Source: Axinella damicornis
Lineage: Eukaryota; Porifera; Demospongiae; Axinellida; Axinellidae
Length of the DNA: 64,000 nucleotides
Reading direction: 5' to 3'
Assembly: GCA_963931865.1 (NCBI GenBank)
Contig: OZ007513.1
Location: 6,108,808-6,172,807 of the forward strand
Shown: positions 32,399 through 43,596 of the stretch, in pieces
How the letters are laid out: the number at the start of each line of letters is the position of its first letter
How positions within the stretch are numbered: the first letter of the stretch is position 1
Made by a program: the position numbers and the translations under genes
The notes under the pieces: generated by a model
Database searches by the model: none
What the model saw: the letters and a program-made list of their open reading frames with translations, nothing else
Told to the model about the DNA's origin: nothing

Positions 32399-33024
32399 TA
32401 CCGTATGTATTTTCGCGGGTGGAAATTTTCGTGAAATGCTGGATACAGTCGTCAGAATTAATTTTCGTGGTTCTAATTTTCGTGGCACCCGCGTTCGCGC
32501 TATCGACGCGGATGACGTAATATGAAAATTAGTACACGTGTACGTGGGTGGCTTGATGGCCGAAGTACAGTTTCAACGACATTGCGCTTCAGTGTAAAGC
32601 GTGAGTGCGACGCTACTTCGTCAGTAAAAGACGTGTGGGAGGCCCGGTGTTGGAGAAGAACTAACATGCTAACGCGAGAATGGCAACCGTATTGATCGCT
32701 GAGTTACTGGCCTCATTTTTCATCGCCGTGGTCCAGTCATCTCGATCACAACGCAAGGGACAGCTGGTGATAGAGGATCCTGTCAATCGAGGACACTGTC
32801 TCAGTGTCCTCGATTGACAGGATCAGTCAACGGGATGCAGTCACGCAGGTACAGCTACGAAGAGCCGTACAGTGTACTTAAATGATGGTACCTAGCTACG
32901 TGTTGCACAGCGCGATTATACATGTAGGTTGAAAATTTCGTGGGTGGAAAATTTCGTGACTTGTCGATGAGTCACGAAAATAATGAAAATTGGCACCCTA
33001 CGAAAATAACCCGCTATAGGGTAT
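32399..33024. mobile_element. Non-autonomous element, TATTTTCGCGGGT ends
   Basis: Left CCGTATGTATTTTCGCGGGT then GGAAATTTTCGTG; right CACGAAAATAATGAAAATTG then ACGAAAATAACCCGC. Subterminal TTTTCGTG motifs are repeated. A perfect hairpin TCCTGTCAATCGAGGACACT..AGTGTCCTCGATTGACAGGA lies inside at 32779-32823. Confidence 0.75.
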
Positions 33025-33101
33025 GCGCCACTGAGAGCCTGGAACATGGCCGCCCGCTCCCCCGCTCCAACCTGGTTGTACAGCTCTGTCAGGGCTTGCA
33101 G
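33020..33101 (+). CDS. Candidate exon, possibly RNA polymerase III subunit RPC5
   Basis: The frame VCATESLEHGRPLPRSNLVV then QLCQGLQ ends at a clean donor (TTGCAG|GTGAGA) in phase 0. It joins in phase to VVSGCWVVKDCDI at 33871. Together this resembles the RPC5 (POLR3E) segment LR..Q.VA.LVQG.WVVKS, but the match is short. The left boundary lies in the terminus of the 32399-33024 element (CTATAG), so the acceptor may come from that element. Confidence 0.35.
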
Positions 33102-33189
33102 GTGAGACTAAATTGGGAGAATTAATATTTTGCGGTCAGAGAGGAGATGAGTGAAGAAGTCTTCTTTCTGCATACAATGCACATGGGGA

Positions 33190-33480
33190 TCAGATCAAGT
33201 GAGACCTAGAGTTTATGAACTCTTGGTGAGACAGAGGGAGATGGGGAGGGGAAGGAGGAGATAGACAGAAGGGGAGGAGGTGGAGGAACATGAGATATGG
33301 AGGCGGGAGAGTAATGAGTAGGGATGGCATGGAGGGGAGCTGAGGAGCAGACCGATGAGGAGGGGGGACAAGGAAGGTCCGAGAAGAAGTACACAAATCG
33401 CTCAGTAGCAAAAGGGTTGACAACCTTGTGTACAAGCTCCTTTCCTGTCTGATGAAGTACATGCATTTCCTTACATTTAC
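33190..33480. repeat. Purine-rich low-complexity stretch
   Basis: GGGGAGGAGG-type sequence; open minus frames here are Pro/Ser/Leu artefacts. Confidence 0.7.
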
Positions 33481-33481
33481 A

Positions 33482-33870
33482 CATTTTGGGAACCGTTTCA
33501 AGCCATTAGACAGAAAGGTTTGGCACCGTGTGAACGAATTAGACAGGATACATTTGGCACAGAGTAAGCCAAGTTGGACAGAAACTGCACACTAGGAGCT
33601 GTGTATGAAACAGTTACAAAATGTGTTTTTGATACTGTGTATGAAACAGTTACAGTAACTGTTTACCACTGCACTGTGTCGATCAAGCAGTAGACATGTC
33701 ACGTTAAATTTGGACCCCTGTAAAATACGTTCCCCCGGAACAAAACAACCATGAAATTCTTGGACCTATACCTTGAAAAATTAGTTCCACCTAGCTACGT
33801 ATAATGTGCGCACTTGCACTTGCAACTTGACAGAAGTGGTTACTAACTTAGCTATCTTTTGTCTGTACAG
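33482..33870. other. Intron-like sequence, no gene seen
   Basis: AACAGTTAC repeats near 33609-33650; otherwise unremarkable. Confidence 0.4.
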
Positions 33871-33981
33871 GTAGTTAGCGGCTGCTGGGTCGTTAAGGAC
33901 TGCGATATCCACGCTACTGCAGCATCAGCAACTCTCATATGGCACAGCAAAACTATTTCAGTTGCGTTCGAACCTTCGTAG
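33871..33981 (+). CDS. Candidate second RPC5-like exon
   Basis: Acceptor TTTTGTCTGTACAG, then VVSGCWVVKDCDIHATAASA.. in phase 0. The literal frame stops at TAG 33979-33981, right at the CGTAG|GTGAGC donor. A second frame from ATG 33939 (MAQQNYFSCVRTFVGELVLD..) runs through to another donor, AATCAG|GTAAGC (34088). The WVVK motif suggests RPC5, the Pol III initiation/elongation subunit, but support is thin. Confidence 0.33.
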   Translation, partial: VVSGCWVVKDCDIHATAASATLIWHSKTISVAFEPS

Positions 33982-34376
33982 GTGAGCTTGTTCTCGATGG
34001 TAGCTTGGATGGATCAACAGCCGCCCAGTTCACGTTACTCGTTGTGAAGGCTCAAGCACTGTGGTTGTACTGCACAGGTCGCAATCAGGTAAGCATAGCT
34101 CTGTGTGCTATTGATCTTTGACCTACTATATGGTGACGTCACTATGACAACACTGCCAGCCCACTTCAAGTTTCACAGCTAATACAACAGCCAACAGTTG
34201 CTTTGCATGGCCCTATACAACTGAACTGGGGGTCCATATATTTTCAGCAGTATACGTTTCAGAGGATTCGCATATTTCAACAAGGTCACCTGTCGACCAG
34301 GTTAGGATGCCAGGCAATTCACTTCACTGCAAACATTCGGCACTGTCACTTCTAGCCATAAGTTTATCTTAACAAC

Positions 34377-34918
34377 GAGGGGCAACCGCACTCCTGGTAG
34401 CCGCGATGCAACCCGATTGTGACTCGCCGTAGCGCAAGCTCATTTCGCTAAATATTCCAATTAACGCACACGCCACGTGGCAACCACGCTCAGTCGATCG
34501 CGAGCAATGGCGACCAACAGGAAGACAAGACATTATTACAGCACTCACAACTTAGCCAGCACTCACAACTTAGCCAGCACGGTGAGTTTCGGCATATAAG
34601 CGTCAGTGAATGACAGCGACCACGGCCGTGTGGTCATAATCTTCGTGTGCCTTTCCTAAGAACGGTACTGCCACCGGAAGTCGAAGAGAGCGCTTGAGCA
34701 ATGGCGGCCAACGGCGAGACAAAAGCGCTCATATCTCTACCACCAAGGTGAGTTTCAGCACCAACTTTTTACATTCAGGTCAGGGCATGATAGCGATCAC
34801 GGCGGTGTAGTCAGAATTTCTGTAGGCCAAGCCTAAGTACTCAAACATTATTTATATTACGTTGGATTATATTATATTATTTACGCGGCACAATTTTTCC
34901 CCTACCAGGAGTGTAACA
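34377..34918. mobile_element. Dispersed repeat with two ATG-plus-donor half units, copy 1
   Basis: GGGGCAACCGCACTCCTGGT ... ACAATTTTTCCCCTACCAGG then AGTGTAA, so CACTCCTGGTAG is inverted at the ends. Inside are two diverged direct half-units (about 195 bp apart). Each has TTGAGCAATGGCG/ATGGCGGCCAAC, a short open frame (ATNRKTRHYYSTHNL; AANGETKALISLPP), then a consensus donor (GGTGAGTTT). Copy 2 is at 46088-46596, about 95% alike by eye. Confidence 0.85.
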
Positions 34919-35349
34919 TCTTACGGCACTTTGCATAGACAAGGCAAGTAGAGTTCATTTCATAGGATTCACTTCCTACACTGAAAAATATCTACTTGGG
35001 TGTAACAATGAAGGATCAGCTCACACAGTTCACCGCCACACAGGAGACTAAAACGTGGATGCAATGGGGTATGTGACAGTCAGCTATTGGCAGACACAAA
35101 CCTCAAGGAGTACAGCACCCACTGTGTAACCACAGTGTGTCTCGATTTATGTACGTAGGCTCTTCACGATATGACTTACTGCCAGCACCTTGGATGATAA
35201 GACTTCCCATGATACAGTGCACATACAGCAAGGATCATGGGAGGAAAGGCATGTCTTCTTTATATGGTGGACTGGACTTACTGGGCTGAACTTTAAACCT
35301 GATGATTTATGCCTCCCTTGTTTAGATTACAGTAGTTAGTAGGGGTATA
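34919..35349. other. No gene seen
   Basis: Nothing recognised. Confidence 0.35.
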
Positions 35350-36322
35350 TAGTCTCGGCCCCAGACCCAAACCAACCCTAGCGTGGATCGCTTTCAGTAT
35401 CACACACTGGGAAGGAGGGTCTGGTCAAGATCCTACATAAAAATTCTGATTGGTTGATTCGCTACTAAATGCTGTTTGCAATGTTGCTACCATGCACCGT
35501 GAACTAACTATAATTCATGCTAGCCAACTGCTATACCAGTCAACAAACTGGTCAAGGCCGCGGTAAGAGCTGTGCTTAGCCAACTGGGGTCACCTACAGT
35601 CAGGGTATGCTGATAAAGTCAAATATGTAAGACTTAGCGTTACTTTAGAAACAGAAGCTTGTCGACAGATTTCGAGGCACCCATATTTCAGACAGTGTTT
35701 TTTGCTACACACAAGTGGTAAGGGCTACTAATAACCTAGCACCAGATGACACCATAGTAGTGTTAACACCCAATGAGGTCAGAACTAGGTCGTTAATACG
35801 GAAGGTCCTTACCAGGAACGCATGAGGCGCCGAAGGAGCATTGAACTAGCATAGACATGTTGTAATTGCCTCATGCATTACAGTCATACCTTATACAGAA
35901 GACCTATGTGGTACTGCACAAACCCCAATTTGTTTTTCACACTTTACGTACATGTAACTGCCTCTAGCCGAATAAGGTAAAATTTTGGGACGTGTGAAGG
36001 ACTACTACTTCAGCTAGGGCATTCATGCTGAGTTCGACACTCCTTCGCCGCCTTTGGCGGTTCATGCACTCCTGATCTTACCTGGTGGAGAAGGCAGTGC
36101 AATTCACTTCCTATTTCCTAAACAGCAGGTGCTATATCAACTACCCCACCCTCTAATTGACTCTGAACAAGCTGTGGGAGTCACCCAGACAGAAACCCAA
36201 TAGTTGCAGCAGTTGAGGCTCTACCAATGGGGCTCAGAACAAACAATCCTCTCTAGCCTATGAACCACAAAGAACGCCAAGCAAACGGCACCCTCTTAAT
36301 GATGACATGTTGTACACAACGC

Positions 36323-36910
36323 TAGCCTCGTTCCCAGGCCTACCCCGTTTTTTCTGTTCTTCGGTTTCCGTTGACAATAATACACGGATGCGGAAGGGCG
36401 GCGAAAAACGCGGAAGGCCTGGTACGATTCATCACGTGAGTGACGTCAGGTGGACGTAGGGGGGGCGGGGCCCTTAGTCGTTTCAGCAGATCCTGAAGGC
36501 TGTTCATCATCCAGTCGGCTCGGTTCGAACGATCCGCGGCTAGTCGGGACTCGCAGACGATCTACACAACTTCTTGGGCGCTTTTAAAATTTATTTGCGG
36601 TTTTGCCGGGTGTGGCAAAACCGCAAATAAGTTTTAAAAGCGCCCAAGAAGTTGTGTAGATCGTCTGCGAGTCCCGACTAGCCGCGGATCGTTCGAACCG
36701 AGCCGACTGGATGATGAACAGCCTTCAGGATCTGCTGAAACGACTAAGGGCCCCGCCCCCCCTACGTCCACCCTTGCGTCCACCTGACGTCACTCACGTG
36801 ATGAATCGTACCAGGCCTTCCGCGTTTTTCGCCGCCCTTCCGCATCCGTGTATTATTGTCAACGGAAACCGAAGAACAGAAAAAACGGGGTAGGCCTGGG
36901 AACGAGGCTA
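36323..36910. mobile_element. 588-bp near-perfect palindrome, TAGCCTCG family, nested
   Basis: TAGCCTCGTTCCCAGGCCTA ... TAGGCCTGGGAACGAGGCTA with arms of about 280 bp and a loop of about 20 bp (TTTGCCGGGTGTGGCAAA). ACACAACGC lies directly on both sides if the last A is taken as target, a 9-bp duplication. Outer arms match the 14232-14375 MITE. Confidence 0.95.
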
Positions 36911-37084
36911 CACAACGCCACGTGTAGACATTCATCACCACACTATGGAATCATACCTAGGAAGTGCCTCCAAGATTCACAGAATCAGTTTGATTATGTA
37001 GACCCACACACAGCCACAAATCCCTTTCCCACACATATAGCATCATCCCCTGTCAATACGTTCCAACTTGAAGAGCATTGCTTT

Positions 37085-37245
37085 CCCCCTATTCTATCCT
37101 AAAGCAAGGGGGGGGGGGGGGGGGGGGGGCAAAATAAAACGTTTGGGGAGTGGGGGGATTGAATAGTTAGCAACAGTGCGCCATTTAGGGGGTCTGGATT
37201 TGAAATCTCAAGGGGGGGGGGGGGGGGGGGGGCAAAACAGCCCCA
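37085..37245. repeat. Two poly-G tracts
   Basis: G runs at about 37108-37129 and 37214-37232. Confidence 0.9.
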
Positions 37246-37461
37246 GCTCAGTCCCATCTCATCCCTAAATTCTACATTATTCAATGGGATACATTTCTGC
37301 ACCATACTCTGAACCAGCCATCTGAATGTCCATGTTGGCTTGCCATGCTCGGAGTAGAGTGGGATTGTATGCACTCGCCCACTGCTTGCATTCATTTCTT
37401 TGGGTGACATAGAACTGTGCAGCTGATCAGTATTGGTTCTCAGGCTGGTTGCAGCACTTTG

Positions 37462-37620
37462 TGGTCTGGGGTAATTGCCGAGCGGGAAGCGAGGCAACTA
37501 ATCGTGCAGTGTGGAGTTCGAATCTGGGCTAGTGCGACTATAAACTAGAGAAAAAAGTTATCTCCTAGTTATCTCCAGTGTACGGACCAGGTGGATTTCC
37601 ACTGGTCAGAGCTAGTCATA
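37462..37620 (+). mobile_element. tRNA-derived SINE (short)
   Basis: GGGTAATTGCCGAGCGGGAA resembles an A box, and GAGTTCGAATC (about 37513) is a B box at the right spacing. The body follows (AGTTATCTCCTAGTTATCTCC..). Stem pairing is poor, so not a tRNA gene. Confidence 0.5.
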
Positions 37621-38266
37621 CCGCAGCCCCAGTCAACAGTTGATACCCACAAAAAAGTAAACAAGATCTTTGAACCATGCAGGAGTATCATGAGGACAGG
37701 TCAAATGGAAATGAGTGGGATAACATGTCACATTTGCATGTCTCTCAGAAAGAAACTGACTGAAAAATTTAGAGAAGTGGGTACACAAACGCCAGAAGCC
37801 AGTGGGATTCCTCATCTCACACAAGCCAGTGGTGACGAGTATTACTGGTGTTGTTCAAACCATTCCAAAACGAACCATAAACTGTCCAAGATGGTGAATC
37901 ACCAAGGAGGCATTCATACAACAAACTGATGCCCTAGAGACGATCCTCAGCATGGCCCAGCAAGCTCAGGATGCTATTGGCCACAACAGCCACAACAGTA
38001 CACAAAGTACAAGGTATCACTTTATCACATGCATGCAGACAGCACAGACATTGGTCTTCACCAGTGGCATGTCCTATGTAGCCCTTAATAACATTCAAGG
38101 ATTAGCCATTGCCTGTTTTGACCAAACCAACCATGACAGCCGTCAGCCTCAGTCTCAAAGCCAAACCCACCCCAGCACGTATCGCATCTAGTATCACACG
38201 TGGGGACGGAGGATACTGGAAGCGATCCACGCTAGGGTTGGTTTGGGTATGGGGCCGAGACTACCT

Positions 38267-38667
38267 TAAGGTCACTATTATTTGTGGGTAGCGAATTTTA
38301 GCGAATTTGAAAAAATCGCTAAATTTTGACCCTGCAAACAATAGTATTAGCAGCATGTGACGTCACATACGTGTGTATTAATTGGAGTGAGTCACAAGCT
38401 AGCCACCTGCAAAGGTAGTTAGCTGTATCAGAGGCTATCCACGAGGCGAGAGCAAGACTTGAGACATCATTCCGAAAAGTGAGTTTGTCCTATATACCTG
38501 TTGCACTTGCCTTTTCCAGCAGACTGAGCCATGCTGAGCAGGTGGTCGCCTCTTGAACGGATTAGTTGCCAGCAGCTCTGGTGAGTTAGAACGCTAAAAT
38601 TAATACTCGCCAAATCGGCTACATACCCAATTCGCTAAAATTAGTACCCGCAATTCATAGTGACCGG
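38267..38667. mobile_element. Foldback element, GGTCACTATNNTT..GCGAATTTTAGCGAA ends
   Basis: Left GGTCACTATTATTTGTGGGT then AGCGAATTTTAGC; right ATTCGCTAAAATTAGTACCC then GCAATTCATAGTGACC. A solo end of the same family lies at 42330-42365. Confidence 0.85.
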
Positions 38668-39383
38668 TAGAGTCTGAAATGCTCAATATCGTGGCCCCAC
38701 AGCGAAGTCACTGTCACACAATACCTGTGAAACCCTCCTATTGGCAGCGCCAAGGTTGCACTACAAAAGTGATTATGGGTTTTTGGTTGAGATGCTTCAT
38801 GAATATACTTACATGGACTATGAATACATAATCACAACTATGAATACGTAAAGTAGGCTTCACTAAGTTCACTGTGTGGCCTCCGACTAGCCAATGATGA
38901 TTGCACAGACCAGTCAATAGACAGCCATATTATCAGTGCTTCGCCAGGAATATGGCTGATGGCCGACCATTATAAATACACTCTGCACTGTATGTTAGCT
39001 ATCTTGCTAGGAATGAGATACGAGACTAGGATTTGCACCATTGTGATCAGCGTGAATGCAATGATGTCCATTTTGCTGACTTTTGACCAAAATCAAGCTT
39101 TTTGCTGGTTACTGCTGCTAAGATGAACGTATCCCCATTGATGTCATAGGAAATCTATTTCAGAGAGTACACCAACCCTGATTGATCAAGCAACAAAGAC
39201 TGGGGCGAGAAGGCCTAGGCTACCGAAATCTGTCTTCTTACTATCAATCAGTGGTGGTAAGTGTTCAGAGTAGTGGCACTGGGACAATTGGCCATTTGCA
39301 TTCAAAGACCTAACAACATGCATGCTAGCCTCCTTATCAACATGTGTATGGTCTAGCAAGGATAAGCAGGTACGTAGCCCACA
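38668..39383. other. No gene seen
   Basis: AAGTGATTATGGGTTT (38767) also occurs at 9836, hence dispersed repeat. No conserved exon. Confidence 0.4.
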
Positions 39384-40575
39384 CCTATAGCCTCGTTCCT
39401 AGGCCTCCCCATAGCCTCGTTCCCAGGCCTCCCTATAGCCTCATTCCCAGGCCTCCCTATAGCCTCATTCCCAGGCCTCCCTATAGCCTCGTTCCCAGGC
39501 GTCACTATAGCCTCATTCCCAGGCCTCCCTACCAAGGCCTCCCTATAGCCTCGTTTCTAGGCCTCCCTATAGCCTCATTCAAAGGCCTCCATTTAGCCTC
39601 GTTCCCAGGCCTCCCTATAGCCTCATTCCCAGGCCTCCCTATAGCCTCGTTTCCAGGCCTCCCCATAGCCTCGTTCCCAGGCCTCCTTAGAGCCTTGTTC
39701 CAAGGCCTCCCTAAAGCCTTGTTCCCAGGCCTCCCTACAGCCTCCTTACCAGGCCTCCGTATAGCCTTGTTCCCAGGCCTCCCTACAGTCTCCTTCCCAA
39801 GCCTCCCTACAGCCTTGTTCCCAGGCCTCCTTATAGCCTCGTTCCCAGGCCTCCCTATAGCCTTGTTCCCAGGTCTCCCTATAGCCTCCTTCCCAGGCTT
39901 CCCTATAGCCTTGTTCCCAGGCCTCCCTACAGTCTCCTTCCCAAGCCTCCCTACAGCCTTGTTCCCAGGCCTCCCTATAGCCTCGTTCCCAGGCCTCCCT
40001 ATAGCCTCGTTCCCAGGCCTCCCTATAACCTCGTTCCCAGGCCTCCCTATAGCCTCGTTCCCAGGCATCCCTATAGCCTCGTTCCCAAGCCTCCCTACAG
40101 CCTTGTTCCCAGGCCTCCCTATATCCTCGTTCCCAGGCCTCCCTATAACCTCGTTCCCAGGCCTCCCTATAGCCTCGTTCCCAGGCATCCCTATAGCCTC
40201 GTTCCCAAGCCTCCCTACAGCCTTGTTCCCAGGCCTCCCTATATCCTCGTTCCCAGGCCTCCCTATAGCCTCGTTCCCAGGCTTCCTTATATCCTCGTTC
40301 CCAGGCCTCCCTATAGCCTCATTCCCAGGCCTCCTTATAACCTCGTTCCCAGGCCTCCCTATAGCCTCATTCCCAGGCGTCCCTTGAGCATTGTACCCAG
40401 GCCTCCTTATAGCCTCGTTCCCAGGCCTCCCTATATTTTAATTCCCAGGCCTCCCTATAGCCTCGTTCCCAGGCCTCCCTATATTCTAATTCCCAGGCCT
40501 CCCTATAGCCTCGTTCCCAGGCCTCCCTATATTCTAATTCCCAGGCCTCCCTATAGCTTCATTCCCAGGCCTCCA
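39384..40575. repeat. 24-bp satellite made of MITE termini, about 49 copies
   Basis: Unit CTATAGCCTCGTTCCCAGGC then CTCC (24 bp), tightly spaced with scattered substitutions and a few indels. The unit is the 17-bp terminus TAGCCTCGTTCCCAGGC of the dominant MITE family plus a 7-bp spacer. Because 24 is a multiple of three, a plus frame of 347 codons (SFPGLPIA repeats) stays open; it is an artefact. Confidence 0.97.
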
Positions 40576-40752
40576 CCTCCAGCTTTTGTCGCTTGCAGTA
40601 CAAAGCTCACAACAGTGAGAAACAAAATACAGCACTGACGATATGCAATCATGCGAGTGCATACTAGGATATTGGAGGAGGGAAAACCTTGGGAGTGAGA
40701 CTAGCCCCACCCATTATAGTTATAGTGCACTCAGCAGATACCATTATTCGGG

Positions 40753-41127
40753 TACTAAATTCAGATTATGGGATACTTGTGCGTGTGCTGCTCGAAGTGT
40801 ATTGGAAGTGCATGCTGAACTTTTGTAACTCCTGATATCGTGAACAACTTGATTCTGACGGTGGTGCGTTGTCACAAGCTGCAGGGCATGACGGAAGCTT
40901 TTTATGGATACATTTGTATGCTGTATAGCCATGCAAAATGAGCAGTTCAGTTCACCAAAATGTTTTTCTCAAGCAAGACAGCAGATTAACTTGCATGCCC
41001 TTGATGACTACTTTGACACCATTGACCAGGTCCAATTCGACTTCCACGATTTTATTTTTGGTTACAAAATCCAGTATGCACTTCCAATACACTCGTGTGG
41101 CGTGGGCATGAGTACCCCGTAATCTTA
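40753..41127. mobile_element. Foldback element, GGTTACGGGATA family, copy 2 (decayed)
   Basis: GATACTTGTGCGTGTGCTGC ... GAGTACCCCGTAATCTTAAG; shares GCAGGGCATGACGGAAGCTT with copies 1 and 3. It ends at the TTAA used by the next element. Confidence 0.7.
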
Positions 41128-41773
41128 AGGTCGCGGGCTAGTCTTCGGTGCATTGCGCAGAGCGGCGTTCACTAAATAGAATACCAGCCTGAAGCACTAT
41201 ACTAACACATAGAGGCAGCCTCACACAAGCTACCAACAATTTTAAACCACAGCATAAAATCAGAAACATACCCAGCTGACAAGTCCAAAACAACCACAGC
41301 TCATAGTACCACTTTCGTAGAATGCGGAAACGTAAAGTTTAGATGGGACAGCTGCTTGGAACCAGAGCAGGATCCTTGAGTACAAGCAAGAATCACCTTC
41401 AACGACACATTTTTGGCTACACTTGGTTCTGTACTGCCACTATGTTCAGCGGTTAGACAAAAACAATATGTTTCCACAAAGTACAGTTGCTGGACATCCT
41501 GGATCTCTATTTTGGATTGGTGTCCTTCAGTCAGTCAAAGTTGGCATTGGTTCAAATAGCTTTCGCCCGAACAACAACAGCTTTAGCCAGAGACTTCGCC
41601 AACAAAACGTACAACGCCTTGGCACGCACTGGCTGCCTCTACACTTTCCACGATGTCTAATTGACTTCCGCAAAAGGTCAATAGGTTCACGAAAATTGAC
41701 AGTACAGTTGGAAAACAATACTCGTGCGTAGCACGCTAATTGAATTAATACGCGACTAGCCCGCGACCTTAAG
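41124..41773. mobile_element. 650-bp element with perfect 20-bp ends in TTAA
   Basis: CTTAAGGTCGCGGGCTAGTC ... GACTAGCCCGCGACCTTAAG. TTAA at both edges fits TTAA-targeting (piggyBac/Kolobok-type) elements. The interior has no recognisable transposase. Confidence 0.85.
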
Positions 41774-41886
41774 CTTACCAGCAAACTGATCATGAGCGGA
41801 GCGGTTGCCACTTCAACGGACTCCAAGAATCAGTAATACAACATTAGCTACTACATGTACATGTACAATGTAGCTCCGATAGTTAA

Positions 41887-42302
41887 AACTTAAGGTTACG
41901 GGATATTCGTGCGCGCGCCATGCGAAATGTATTGGAAATGTATATTTAATTTCTTTCACCAAAAATTTCTAGTACAAAGAGCATGAGCAACTTGATTCTG
42001 GCGGTGGAGGTGCGCTGTCACAAGGTGCAGGGCATGACAGAAGCTTTTACGGATACGCTATATAGGCGTGCAAAAACGAGCAGTTCAGTTCACCAAAAAG
42101 CCGTATTTACCACTTTTCTTGAGCGAGACAGCAGATAAATTTGCCAAGGATTATGCTATCAAAAAAAGCTTCCGTCATGCCCTGCACCACCACCAGAATC
42201 AAGTTGCTCAAGCTCTTCGTACTAGAGATTTTTGGTGAGAGAAATTAAGTATACATTTCCAATACATTTCGCACGGCGCATGCACAAGTATCCGTAACCT
42301 TA
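41887..42302. mobile_element. Foldback element, GGTTACGGGATA family, copy 3
   Basis: CTTAAGGTTACGGGATATTC ... AGTATCCGTAACCTTAA with arms of about 150 bp, including GTACNAAGAGCNTGAGCAAC and GCAGGGCATGACNGAAGCTT. TTAA at both edges. Best-preserved of three copies. Confidence 0.9.
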
Positions 42303-42865
42303 ATACCCACCAACTCTGCTGCATGCTCAGTTTGCTAAAATTAGTACCTGCAAACAATAATGACCTCTGGCTGTATAAGCAAGCAGTAAGAAAGCCACAT
42401 TTGTTATGTCTAAATATAGACCCCACCAAAACATTTCTGAGGGGCTGCATGGCAACCTGATTTTTTGGTGCATGTAGGGTACTGTACATGTATGTAGTTC
42501 ATGTAGTAATTAAAGCCAGTTTGAAGCTTAGTTTGGCAGTTAGAGGGCAACAAAATTACATACGTCATGTATGCTTGGGGGGCTACCCCAAACCATATGT
42601 AACGTATAGGAAAAGTGCAATTTTTAGTGCTTTAGGCTTCAAACTTGAAGGCTTTACAACATATGTAACTACCTTAAGACCAAAATATCAGAGTGCCAGC
42701 CCCCTCATAACTTATTCTGGTGGGCTCTATTTAGACTTATGAAAATGTGCAGGCAAAGGTGGCCAGCCAGGGGGAGGGTAGGAGAGGGAGAGGAAGGGAG
42801 GGGGAAGGGATGGCTCTGGGAAATGGAGGTAGAGAGTTGACGTGGGAGACTCGGTAATTGCTTAC
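42303..42865. other. KDM4 3' intron side; no exon found
   Basis: Purine-rich stretch at 42760-42830. The next KDM4 exon expected on the minus strand was not found here. Confidence 0.4.
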
Positions 42866-43018
42866 CTGAAACTTTTCACAAAGAGGACCATATCGATTCT
42901 GACGTTGTCCTTCCTACAGTGGCACTGGGTAGCCTTCTTCCCGAAATCGATCCAGCGCACAGGAGCGAAGTTGGTGGACTCAGCACAGTTGAGGCCCTGA
43001 TTGAAGCCAGCATGGTAA
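42866..43018 (-). CDS. KDM4: KDM4 JmjC exon with third iron ligand and zinc-site cysteines
   Basis: Starts at acceptor CCCCTAAAG (phase: one base, T) and reads [51 protein letters not shown] to donor TTTCAG|GTAAGC. It matches the end of the KDM4 JmjC domain: His of YHAGFN is the third Fe(II) ligand, and C-x-C of QCHC supplies two zinc ligands. Intron phase requires an upstream exon ending in two bases of a Gly codon (..PYG|YHAG), and no such exon is present upstream (see 46766). Confidence 0.9.
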
Positions 43019-43202
43019 CTTTAGGGGGAGGTGATAATGAAATGGCCACTCCTGAAACACCTGGAGGTGGGACAACAAACAGCTGGACTTGTTAGCACCA
43101 TTAACACAGCTAGGGTGAGACTGGGCCAGCTGTCCACAGCCTGTATGCCATATATGGATTGCTCTTTGCAAGCACTCAGTTGGGGTAAAATAGAAGCTGC
43201 AT
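43019..43202. other. KDM4 intron
   Basis: No conserved segment on either strand. Confidence 0.4.
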
Positions 43203-43287
43203 GGCTAGCCTCATTCCCAGTCCATTGCCCAGCTTACAGTACTACAGTTTTTGGTTGCGTGTGGGAGAGCCTGGGAATGAGGCTAGA
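43203..43287. mobile_element. MITE, TAGCCTCA/G family
   Basis: TAGCCTCATTCCCAGTCCAT ... GAGAGCCTGGGAATGAGGCTA. Confidence 0.8.
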
Positions 43288-43357
43288 AGCTGGCTGTATA
43301 GCCATACATATCCAAACCACAGTCTTGCCATTCCCAGGTCTGTTTTAAGTGTTTCAG

Positions 43358-43560
43358 TCTGTCATGGGGTGTCCATTGCTCCCTGCTGCCTCACACGCTT
43401 CGATCTGTCTTCCTGGCTCTGTTCACACCCTAACACAAGGAGATTCCGACTACATGTACAACGCTGTAATTTGCTACCGTTCACTGACTCACGAATGCGG
43501 AGAAACTCGATCAACTTTCATCTTCATCGCTATTGCTTACTTTGACCACGGTAGCCAGTA
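43358..43560 (+). other. Open segment, unrecognised
   Basis: After TTTTAAGTGTTTCAG two plus frames are open. One reads ..GDSDYMYNAVICYRSLTHEC then GETRSTFIFIAIAYFDHGSQ and ends TAA. Not recognised; antisense to the KDM4 intron. Confidence 0.25.
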
Positions 43561-43596
43561 AGTGATGTCACATACGTGTGAAAACTGGGAGCTGAT

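Larger units (their letters stand above)
35350..38263. mobile_element. 2.9-kb terminal-inverted-repeat DNA transposon
   Basis: The left TAGTCTCGGCCCCAGACCCA ... and the right inverse end match over 52 bp with two mismatches (through GTGGATCGCTTYCAGTATC). Size suggests a formerly autonomous or long non-autonomous member of the TAGYCTCG superfamily. The interior holds only broken frames (for example TCHICMSLRKKLTEKFREV at about 37725-37785), with no recognisable transposase. It hosts a nested 588-bp palindrome and a SINE. No target duplication matches at its edges. Confidence 0.8.

Noticed and set aside
39344..40387. 347-codon plus frame (SFPGLPIA repeats)
   Set aside because: Period of 8 residues equals the 24-bp satellite; the minus strand is also open. 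No start context or splice support.
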